DNA of 64,000 nucleotides, taken from the IMG/VR virus record IMGVR_UViG_3300025162_000016, positions 250,001 to 314,000 of that record; one strand, 5' to 3'. Made by a program: the position numbers and the translations under genes. The notes below the pieces were generated by a model that ran no database searches, was not told where the DNA came from, and saw only the letters and a program-made list of their open reading frames with translations. Shown piece by piece: positions 41,171-48,523 of the stretch (position 1 is its first letter; each line of letters starts with the position of its first letter). The DNA is from a virus.

Positions 41171-41608
41171 TTAACTTCTCCAACCTGAAGGCGGTGATTT
41201 AATTTGATACAGCACATTTTCAATTGCTCGAACCTTTTCCAATTCATCTGCGGTAGGCTTACCTCCGATGGGACTCACCATTAGAATATTATCTAGTTCG
41301 TGCAGTTCTATTTGTCTCACGAAATATGGAGTTTCTACGAAATATTTGTTTAGACATTCTACTTTTTCCATAGCAGAACCGTTACGAAGGAATATATCTC
41401 CAATCTCTTTTTTATATTGTCTTTCAATTGACCGTTGTTGATCGATGATAACATGTTTTTCTTTTAATGACTTATATTTATCATATAGATCACACCAAAA
41501 TGTTTCATCATCTGATTGTTCCGTATAATCCATCAAAGTTAGAATAAGTTGTGCAACCCATTCTTTCTTTTCTTCTTGAGTGTAGTCTGCTAGATATTCA
41601 ATGTCCAT
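41171..41608 (-). CDS. acidic helical protein, unknown function
   Basis: 145 aa from the ATG at 41608 (MDIEYLADYTQEEKKEW). Start overlaps the upstream gene's stop by 11 bp. No family. Confidence 0.5.
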   Translation of the reverse strand: MDIEYLADYTQEEKKEWVAQLILTLMDYTEQSDDETFWCDLYDKYKSLKEKHVIIDQQRSIERQYKKEIGDIFLRNGSAMEKVECLNKYFVETPYFVRQIELHELDNILMVSPIGGKPTADELEKVRAIENVLYQIKSPPSGWRS

Positions 41609-41978
41609 ATTTAACTTCTCCAACCAAAAGAATCCGGTTAACAACATCATCGGTGTAAAGAGCAACAAATTCAGCCTCTCCATCGATCTTATTATAGGAC
41701 TCATTCATTAATCTTTCGAGCAATTTTTTATGACCATCCACCCATTTCTTACAATCATCATATAGCCAATCAACCAATGGGAATTTATCGGGAGGAACAC
41801 GATCATATACACGTCTGACAATAGGAATCATCATGCCGCATAAATGCTCTGAATTTTTCTCTTTTATTAACCGAGTTGCAACGGTATCCAAATAACCAGC
41901 AAGTTTATCACAGGTAGTCTCATTTATCAAACCATCAAGCAATCCCGTTACTCTCCATTTTTCTGTTAGTTTATTCAT
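41598..41978 (-). CDS. protein of unknown function
   Basis: 126 aa from the ATG at 41978 (MNKLTEKWRVTGLLDG). The segment encoding PDKFPLVDWLY is repeated as a broken copy at 42037-42078 beside an IS relic. Confidence 0.5.
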   Translation of the reverse strand: MNKLTEKWRVTGLLDGLINETTCDKLAGYLDTVATRLIKEKNSEHLCGMMIPIVRRVYDRVPPDKFPLVDWLYDDCKKWVDGHKKLLERLMNESYNKIDGEAEFVALYTDDVVNRILLVGEVKYGH

Positions 41979-42036
41979 AATTTTATTATAAAACGTGGAT
42001 ATCATTTCTTTAAGTAAATTTCCGTGATCACCAAAC

Positions 42037-42115
42037 CATATAACCAATCCACCAATGGGAATTTATCGGGGCCGTTCAAGCCCCTATCCCTTTAGGGTAG
42101 GGGTTGTTGACCTTC
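42037..42115 (-). mobile_element. solo IS right end plus duplicated gene fragment
   Basis: 42079-42110 is an inverted copy of the TnpB1 right end (CCCCTATCCCTTTAGGG...). 42037-42078 repeats part of the 41598 gene (PDKFPLVDWLY) out of context. Together they mark an old insertion and deletion. Confidence 0.65.
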
Positions 42116-42204
42116 CACATGTACTACACAATAATATACACAAAATTCCTGATTTGTATCAGTTATAGTTACTACATCACCCACCTTAAACGTATTTTCA
42201 ATCA
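42092..42204 (-). CDS. small KOW-like protein truncated by an IS end
   Basis: Probable GTG start at about 42204, right after the 42207 gene. NTFKVGDVVTITDTNQEFCV is KOW/SH3-like. It ends ...VEGQQPLP with the stop inside the IS right end, as in the 25291 gene. Longer starts up to 42292 overlap the upstream gene. Confidence 0.4.
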
Positions 42205-42206
42205 CA

Positions 42207-42452
42207 TTAATCTTTTTCTGTTTTTCGTGTGAGATAATCGAATAAGATATCGGTGTATCCTTTATCCCAACATTCTTCGTTGTCAGAGTCATAATGAATT
42301 AGTCTGAGTTTACAGTTATAATGCAAACTAAACCATTGATGGATATCCTCATTTTTATCACTCAAAAGATGTGCGGTAGTTAGAGGATTATTAATAAAAC
42401 AATCACACATCTCTTTATGCTCGTCGCAAACAGCTTTATACCACGTTTTCAT
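42207..42452 (-). CDS. 81-aa acidic protein
   Basis: MKTWYKAVCDEHKEMCDCFI...; Cys and His near the N-terminus, no clear family. Confidence 0.5.
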   Translation of the reverse strand: MKTWYKAVCDEHKEMCDCFINNPLTTAHLLSDKNEDIHQWFSLHYNCKLRLIHYDSDNEECWDKGYTDILFDYLTRKTEKD

Positions 42453-42465
42453 ATTTTTATATTTA

Positions 42466-43065
42466 TTAATTCATTTGTTTGAGGTATAAATTATAATGAT
42501 ATTTTGATAAACCTCGGGCAAATGGTACAAATTGAGGATCGCAATCGGGCGTTTTATCTACTCTGGCATAAGAAACTGAACACACGTATTCCATTGTGTC
42601 TTTAATTTCATCAACTATTTTTTCAACTGACCACGCACTACCATCTAGTCTAACGCCACCCCGAACCTTGCCAATCACCGGGTTAACATAAGATGGGTTA
42701 TCCGAATGAATTATTGGTAAACATTGTAATCTATACGTTTTTACGATAAATACTGTAAAGTTTCCACCGCCACGAACAATTGCTTCTTTGTTTAAAACAT
42801 CCGAATATCCCGAGCCACAAGCTTTAGATTCATGTTCGTGAGCAAAATAACCATTTTTATCCACGAACGTCATACAGTAATCAGATGCCCGTATTCCATA
42901 AGGCTTTAACCACGCAATAGGTATGATTTCATAAAACTCACCCCGTGTATAGATATGTTCTGCTTTGTCTGACAATAATATGGGAGGTGAAGATATTGCA
43001 GATACGATCATAGGAGCACCAACTGCCCCTATGACTCCCGATTTAATAAAGTTTCTTCTATTCAC
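42466..43065 (-). CDS. Tat-exported protein, unknown function
   Basis: 199 aa. MNRRNFIKSGVIGAVGAPMI is a Tat signal (RRxFxK, hydrophobic region, then SAISS). The mature part has CGSGYSDVLNKEAIVRGGGN and no known catalytic motif. An exported folded protein encoded by a phage is unusual; it could modify the periplasm. Confidence 0.6.
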   Translation of the reverse strand: MNRRNFIKSGVIGAVGAPMIVSAISSPPILLSDKAEHIYTRGEFYEIIPIAWLKPYGIRASDYCMTFVDKNGYFAHEHESKACGSGYSDVLNKEAIVRGGGNFTVFIVKTYRLQCLPIIHSDNPSYVNPVIGKVRGGVRLDGSAWSVEKIVDEIKDTMEYVCSVSYARVDKTPDCDPQFVPFARGLSKYHYNLYLKQMN

Positions 43066-43070
43066 GCCGA

Positions 43071-43424
43071 CTAGATGCTTTCAGTTTCCAATCTATTCAG
43101 TTCATTTTCAATTTCATTCACTTCAAGATTGAGGTCATTCAACCGTGTATGTAATAGTTCAATTTTAAACTTATTAATCTTCTCTTGTTCAATTCCTTCA
43201 ATTCGATGTAAAATTGCCCCAATTTCATCATCTCCACTGGCATTAACAATGTCGCAAGCCCAATCTTCTACACCGTCTTCTTCTTTACCCTCTAGACAGG
43301 GAAATAGGATTAATAGTTCGGCTTCAATTTGGGCGGTAAGCGAATTTATTTGAGTGTCGCTGATGAATCTCAATTTTGATGCCGCACTCATAATGATATT
43401 TTTAGATGTATTAATATTCTTCAT
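43071..43424 (-). CDS. coiled-coil protein
   Basis: 117 aa; C-terminal heptads LLHTRLNDLNLEVNEIENEL. No motif. 5 bp from the Tat gene. Confidence 0.55.
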   Translation of the reverse strand: MKNINTSKNIIMSAASKLRFISDTQINSLTAQIEAELLILFPCLEGKEEDGVEDWACDIVNASGDDEIGAILHRIEGIEQEKINKFKIELLHTRLNDLNLEVNEIENELNRLETESI

Positions 43425-43455
43425 ATATTTTAATTTTTTCTACTGTTGTTGATTT

Positions 43456-43860
43456 CTACAAATCGTAAAACTGTCTCAGAATTTCTTTATCCTGTTCACT
43501 AAGATGTTCTGGTATAAGCAGATTGACGCCAGCCGGATTTTTTGTATGTATTCTATCATCTCCACCTGTCCATCCTAATATCGGATTAGTTACCGGTGTT
43601 TTTTGTCGGCGACTGTTCGCATACTCAGCTAATTCTTCATCGCTCTCCCTTCGATCTCGCTCCCTTAATCTCTCATTTAATTCTAGTAATTCTTTCCCTA
43701 TTTGTTCGCCGGTATTACTGCTCGGTTGAATTTTCTCTGAATGTAATGGTGATTCTTCTTTTAATAATAGAAGTTTTTTTATTTCTATCAAATTAATCAC
43801 AATGGCTATCCCTATAAGAATTCCAACTACCGTCAATGCTATTCCCCAAACCAAATTCAT
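43456..43860 (-). CDS. membrane-anchored coiled-coil protein
   Basis: 134 aa; TM helix at 5-26 (WGIALTVVGILIGIAIVINL), then a charged coiled coil (ELLELNERLRERDRRESDEE). Layout resembles a spanin or anchor, unproven. Confidence 0.5.
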   Translation of the reverse strand: MNLVWGIALTVVGILIGIAIVINLIEIKKLLLLKEESPLHSEKIQPSSNTGEQIGKELLELNERLRERDRRESDEELAEYANSRRQKTPVTNPILGWTGGDDRIHTKNPAGVNLLIPEHLSEQDKEILRQFYDL

Positions 43861-43863
43861 ATT

Positions 43864-44244
43864 TTATACTAACATTATCCCTTCTCCTCCCAATAATTCT
43901 TTTAAATTAATCTTCTTTGATTTCGATGTCTTAGATGACATTACATCTCTCCCACATCTTTTTTTTACATTCTCCTTTAATATTTGCATTTTTTTATCCA
44001 TCCCATTTAATTCCCTCACCGATTCATTCAACCTCGCATATAACTCTTCCATCTCTCCTCTTACTCTTTCCCGCTCATCCCATGGTAATTCATCTACTAT
44101 TTCCGATGGGTATTTCTTCAAGAATTTATCAACTTGTTTGTCCTGCCAAATAACTGTCTTTTTAAGTATTTCAGAAGCATTTAATAACTTCAAGGCTTCC
44201 TCATATAAATCTACCGGCAATTTATTCTTTTTGTGACTTTTCAT
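43864..44244 (-). CDS. charged helical protein
   Basis: 126 aa, Lys/Glu rich coiled-coil-like (EELYARLNESVRELNGMDKK). 3 bp before the 43456 gene. Confidence 0.5.
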   Translation of the reverse strand: MKSHKKNKLPVDLYEEALKLLNASEILKKTVIWQDKQVDKFLKKYPSEIVDELPWDERERVRGEMEELYARLNESVRELNGMDKKMQILKENVKKRCGRDVMSSKTSKSKKINLKELLGGEGIMLV

Positions 44245-44317
44245 AATAATATCATATCACAATTAACTTGAATAGCAAGTTATTATAGCCGGAACTATGA
44301 TTTATATATATATGATA

Positions 44318-45022
44318 TTAACGCCGAGGTTTACGCCGAGGTTTACGTTTTGGAACATATCCAAACTCATGTACACTATCTCCACTACTATATAACTCTT
44401 TCGCCGTAACCGTAAGACTTAATATTTTATAATTACCGTTGACGTGATTCTTCCCATGCTCAATAGCATAATCTAAATTCAACGTAACCCAATCGCCGGG
44501 ATTTATTTTTAATTTATTCTTTTTATGCTTCTCTACTATTATTTTTATATCGTTGTTTAATTTATCAAGATATTCCTGTTTATTATATTTCATTTTTCTA
44601 AACACATCATTTTCCTTTGAATCTTTCATTGGTGGAAATCCATATTCAATAAAATATTTCCTTAACTTATTATAATATCTGATTTTATCTTCGATTTCTG
44701 AATGGATATTTGGCACTGCTCTATATATCTTCACCTCTGCATTCGGTTTATTTCGATAGAATTGCATCATACTAACACTATTCTTATCTCTATCATCGCC
44801 GCCGTTATCTCCATAACATCTGGCGGCATTTTTCGAATAAATGCCAAATTCGTCATCAGGATATATTTTAGTCAAATCATACAGTGGCGCACTACTCGTT
44901 TTGCCCGGTGCGGTATGTGGGCCTCTATAATCCTCCTGTTCCTTTATCATTTCATCCGGCTTCTCTGTTAGTGGTTTAGACTGATTGCTCATCTCCATCA
45001 ATATATCTTTTAACTTAATCAT
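44318..45022 (-). CDS. ADP-ribosyltransferase-like protein with capsid-targeting leader
   Basis: 234 aa. N-terminus MIKLKDILMEMSNQ is a leader shared by other genes here. VKIYRAVPN (Arg strand), NPGDWVTLNLDYAIEHGKNH (Ser/Thr region) and SVHEFGYVP (Glu) are in the order of R-S/T-E ADP-ribosyltransferases. The C-terminus is a direct repeat of KRKPRR-type basic residues. By analogy with T4 Alt, it could be packaged and injected to ADP-ribosylate host targets. ATGA overlap with the HExxH gene. Confidence 0.5.
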   Translation of the reverse strand: MIKLKDILMEMSNQSKPLTEKPDEMIKEQEDYRGPHTAPGKTSSAPLYDLTKIYPDDEFGIYSKNAARCYGDNGGDDRDKNSVSMMQFYRNKPNAEVKIYRAVPNIHSEIEDKIRYYNKLRKYFIEYGFPPMKDSKENDVFRKMKYNKQEYLDKLNNDIKIIVEKHKKNKLKINPGDWVTLNLDYAIEHGKNHVNGNYKILSLTVTAKELYSSGDSVHEFGYVPKRKPRRKPRR

Positions 45023-45768
45023 ATTTTATTCCAATAATTCGCTAGTTTAGATAACATTTTATTTTTCAATTTTGGATTCTTATTAAACACTCCTCTTTCA
45101 TACCGGCTAAATATTTTGGAATGTCTGATCGACTCACTAAAAGATATATCCGGATATTTTAACTTAATATGCTTCAATTCATTATTTAATTGCGATACGT
45201 AAGCATGTATCTCTGATTTCTGAGTTAAATAGTTATTATACCATTCTTGTTCATTCTCATTTCGGGCATTTCCTTTAGAAGAAATTTGATATAATTTTTG
45301 AATAAATTTAACTAAATGTACCGCCTCATGATGAGCTAACTCCTCAATATAATCCCGGTGTATTAAAATATTATTTACGGAATATACCGGATTAATTTGT
45401 AAATAAATCTCAATTGGATTACGATACAAATCAACGACGGCTCCATTTATTATAATATCTTCTCTTTTATTTTCCAATGCTAATAAAACATCAACTCTTT
45501 GTTCTTTTTCAATATTTAAATCAACCTCATGTTCTTTAATAATAAAAGAACTTCCATCGTCAATCTGTTTTTTAAAATATGTTTTATCTCCCGATAGAAT
45601 ATCCTCAATGCTATTATCTTTGTCCTTTACTTCTTCTAATAATTCTAGCCAGCAATTGAATATTTTATTGGAAATATATTGATGAAGCCGGTGATCACTA
45701 TAACCAGAATTAGATTCGGTTAATATTAACCACACCCCCTCACTCAATATATCTTTTAACTTAATCAT
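45019..45768 (-). CDS. HExxH metallopeptidase-like protein with capsid-targeting leader
   Basis: 249 aa from the ATG at 45768 (MIKLKDILSEGVW); the longer frame to 45837 enters the TnpB element. ELAHHEAVHLVKFIQK holds HExxH; a downstream E (SEIHAYVSQL) may be the third ligand. LSE/G fits the cleavage consensus of T4-type prohead protease. Translationally coupled to the ADP-ribosyltransferase-like gene. Confidence 0.55.
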   Translation of the reverse strand: MIKLKDILSEGVWLILTESNSGYSDHRLHQYISNKIFNCWLELLEEVKDKDNSIEDILSGDKTYFKKQIDDGSSFIIKEHEVDLNIEKEQRVDVLLALENKREDIIINGAVVDLYRNPIEIYLQINPVYSVNNILIHRDYIEELAHHEAVHLVKFIQKLYQISSKGNARNENEQEWYNNYLTQKSEIHAYVSQLNNELKHIKLKYPDISFSESIRHSKIFSRYERGVFNKNPKLKNKMLSKLANYWNKI

Positions 45769-45775
45769 ATTAAGA

Positions 45776-47116
45776 TGAACTACCCACCCTCTAAAGAGAG
45801 TGGGTTTCCGTTCCAACCAATTGCCCATTGTTTCCAATAGGTCTTACATCAGGACAAACGGCTAACCCAGTCGTTCCGACTGTTAAATTTAATCCTTGTT
45901 TTAGGATATTCAGAGATGCATTTAAATCTCTATCGTGTTTGTAGTTACATTTTGGACAATTCCACTCTCTATCTTTAAGTGTTAAATCATCTTTAATATA
46001 TCCACAGTTACTACAAGTTTTACTGGATGGGAAGTATCTATCAATTTTAATGACTTTTCTTCCATACCATTCACTTTTATAACATATCTGTCTTACTAAT
46101 TCTGACCAAGAACAATCTCCAATGGATTTAGCATATCTATGATCTCCCATCATATTTTTTACGGACAAATCTTCAAGTATAAGAGTTTGGTTTTCGCTCA
46201 CTAACTTGTGAGATATTTGATGTAAATGATTACTACGAATATTGGCAATTTTAACGTGGAGTTTTCCGAGTTTTAACCTTGCTTTAATTCTCCCGATGGA
46301 TTTTTTCCCAGTCCTACTAACTGATTTCTGTCTAATTCTAACTAATTTTTCTAATTGTTTGAGCGGTTTTATGTTTTTAAATCTAATTCCGTCTGAGCAT
46401 ACTACTAAGGATTTAATTCCCAAATCAATCCCAACAGCATTATTTAATTCTGATTTGATTTCAATGTTTTTAGTAACACCAATACACGCAAAATATTGTC
46501 CTGCTACATTACGACTAATAGTAGCATTTTCAATTGATCCTTCAATTTTACGATGTTGATCGATTTTTATTCCTTCTTTAAATTTGGGAAAATATATTCT
46601 TCCATCTTCTACAGAGACAAATTGTGGTAATCTAAATGATTGTTTACTTCTTCTATTTTTAAATCTTGGATATTTGGATTTTTTCTTAAAGAAACGATTA
46701 AAAGCAGTTTCTAGATGTTTTAAAGAATGTTGGAGTGATTGAGAATTACACTCATTTAACCATTCGGTTTCCGTGTTTGATTTGAGTTTTGTTAACTCTG
46801 CTGACATTTCATTATAATTTAATGATTTTTTAGCAAGTTGTTTTTCTTTTGCATTTAAGTAAAACTTAGTTCGTTTATCTAAAAATAGATTATACACATA
46901 ACGAATACTTCCGAAATGTTTAGACAATAATATCTCTTGTTCCTTTGTAGGATAGATTCTAAATTTATATGTATATTGTCTATTCATTTATACGAAATTT
47001 TGTTTCTCGTATAATACATATCGTTCATTTTCTCAAAACATCAAAATAATTTAAAATATTTTATTGGTCGCCATTCATCCCAAGGTCTAAAGACACTTGG
47101 GTTTTCTGGCGACACA
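45776..47116 (-). mobile_element. IS605/IS1341-like TnpB element 3
   Basis: Right-end hairpin CCCACCCTCTAAAGAGAG... at 45784-45808 and left-end hairpin CCCAAGGTCTAAAGACAC... at about 47079-47101, both with the CTAAAG core used by the other elements. Only tnpB inside. A solo copy of its right end is at 30772. Confidence 0.7.
45791..46987 (-). CDS. tnpB: TnpB RNA-guided nuclease with Cys4 ribbon
   Basis: 398 aa. N-terminal TYKFRIYPTKEQEILLSKHF (OrfB helix-turn-helix), RuvC residues in AVGIDLGIKSL, QTLILEDLSVKNM and HDRDLNASLNIL, and a complete ribbon TCSNCGY...WNCPKCNY. This is the canonical form, unlike elements 1 and 2. The last codons form the right-end hairpin. Confidence 0.9.
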   Translation of the reverse strand: MNRQYTYKFRIYPTKEQEILLSKHFGSIRYVYNLFLDKRTKFYLNAKEKQLAKKSLNYNEMSAELTKLKSNTETEWLNECNSQSLQHSLKHLETAFNRFFKKKSKYPRFKNRRSKQSFRLPQFVSVEDGRIYFPKFKEGIKIDQHRKIEGSIENATISRNVAGQYFACIGVTKNIEIKSELNNAVGIDLGIKSLVVCSDGIRFKNIKPLKQLEKLVRIRQKSVSRTGKKSIGRIKARLKLGKLHVKIANIRSNHLHQISHKLVSENQTLILEDLSVKNMMGDHRYAKSIGDCSWSELVRQICYKSEWYGRKVIKIDRYFPSSKTCSNCGYIKDDLTLKDREWNCPKCNYKHDRDLNASLNILKQGLNLTVGTTGLAVCPDVRPIGNNGQLVGTETHSL

Positions 47117-47168
47117 GAGATAAAATAATTTATTGACTTTTATCGCACTCTGTGATACATATATAAAT

Positions 47169-47369
47169 ATGACTATTTCAATTAAAACCGCATCTCGTAA
47201 AGATATTCAGCAGTTCCAACGATGGGTTAAGTTACAACCTTGGTCTGAAATATCTTTTCTCCACGAAACTTACCTCCGAGATGATTGCCGTGAAGAAAAA
47301 TTGAAAATTCTCTTCGCCAAATTCTCCGCTCTACCACTAAATCAACGGTTTCCAGCGGGTGATAGGTGA
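47169..47369 (+). CDS. 66-aa protein, unknown function
   Basis: Start 47169 follows TTGACT-N17-TACATA with 7 nt between. Contains KTASRKDIQQFQRWVKLQPW. Its last codons enter the terminal CRISPR repeat (47365), so its 3' end was shaped by the array. Confidence 0.5.
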   Translation: MTISIKTASRKDIQQFQRWVKLQPWSEISFLHETYLRDDCREEKLKILFAKFSALPLNQRFPAGDR

Positions 47370-48344
47370 TATAGTGACTGGTCTGTTCCAGCACTTCACC
47401 GGCGAAGCACCTGCTCGGCAAGGACCGCTACCACGAGGTGGTGATATAGTAACTGGTCTGTTCCAGCACTTCACCATTACCGATGTTTCTTTATAGCATA
47501 TACATATAACGGCGGTGATATAGTAACTGGTCTGTTCCAGCACTTCACCTAGGCGACTGAGTTAGGGGCTTTTCCTATATAGCGGTGGTGATATAGTAAC
47601 TGGTCTGTTCCAGCACTTCACCTGAATATGCATTGCCTCTGGTGCAACAATTCGGATAGGTGATATAGTAACTGGTCTGTTCCAGCACTTCACCCAGATA
47701 GAAGATGATAAACCGGATTCTCTACTGATGGTGATATAGTAACTGGTCTGTTCCAGCACTTCACCTTGAAAGGATACCATAGGAAGGATATGTATTACTC
47801 ATGGTGATATAGTAACTGGTCTGTTCCAGCACTTCACCTAGAGTTTGCTTTTGATGAAAGCCAATATGCTGCGGGTGATATAGTAACTGGTCTGTTCCAG
47901 CACTTCACCTCTTTTTTTATTGCTCTATGAGCAGAGACTTGGCTCTGGTGATATAGTAACTGGTCTGTTCCAGCACTTCACCTCTTTTTTTATTGCTCTA
48001 TGAGCAGAGACTTGGCTCTGGTGATATAGTAACTGGTCTGTTCCAGCACTTCACCGTAGAGTTCAGCACTTGGAATATCCATTACTATGATAGGTGATAT
48101 AGTAACTGGTCTGTTCCAGCACTTCACCCATATTTTCCAGTTGGTTCGGGCAAATCAATCGTGGGTGATATAGTAACTGGTCTGTTCCAGCACTTCACCT
48201 TCTTTACTCCATTCCCAGAAGGCTAATGCGAGCGGTGGTGATATAGTAACTGGTCTGTTCCAGCACTTCACCAAATGCAAGTTATCACTATATTTCGCCA
48301 ACTCGAACGGTGATATAGTAACTGGTCTGTTCCAGCACTTCACC
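47365..48344 (-). CRISPR. CRISPR array: 14 repeats, 13 spacers
   Basis: 36-bp repeats start at 47365, 47440, 47514, 47587, 47659, 47730, 47803, 47874, 47947, 48020, 48093, 48164, 48237 and 48309. Spacers are 35-39 bp. In the transcribed (minus) sense the repeat begins GGTGAAGTGCTGG, has a CTGG/CCAG hairpin around AACAGA and ends TATATCACC, with 5-bp terminal inverted repeats GGTGA/TCACC. The leader-distal repeat (47365) has one change. Spacers 47910-47946 and 47983-48019 are identical. Orientation is set by the leader promoter at 48401-48429. Confidence 0.98.
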
Positions 48345-48442
48345 TGTATCCCTCGTAAGTAACGTATTATCAAAGAACTGTGTATCAATTTGCGAGCGGC
48401 AGTGTATTCTATTATCCCCGGTTTGTCAACATCAAATATCAT
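48345..48442 (-). promoter_or_regulatory. CRISPR leader with promoter
   Basis: On the minus strand: TTGACA (48429-48424), 17-nt spacer, TACACT (48406-48401), then CCGCTCGCAA at the expected start site and about 50 nt of leader to the first repeat. The same leader is duplicated at 31961-32074. Confidence 0.85.
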
Positions 48443-48477
48443 ATTTCGTAAGTTCCATATTATCAGCGAGTTACAAG

Positions 48478-48522
48478 TTGCGAGCGGCTACGGCATATTT
48501 GACGCCACCTAACCGCTCGCAA
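48478..48522 (-). terminator. inverted repeat between cas3-like gene and leader
   Basis: 10-bp arms TTGCGAGCGG (48478-48487) and CCGCTCGCAA (48513-48522) right after the cas3-like stop. The same decamer occurs in the leader at 48390-48399 and in the duplicate leader, so it may be an operator as well as a terminator stem. Confidence 0.5.
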
Positions 48523-48523
48523 A

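Noticed and set aside
47337-48442. Minus-strand ORFs with repeated VKCWNRPVTISP peptides across the array
   Set aside because: They are translations of the CRISPR repeats and have no start or codon logic of their own.
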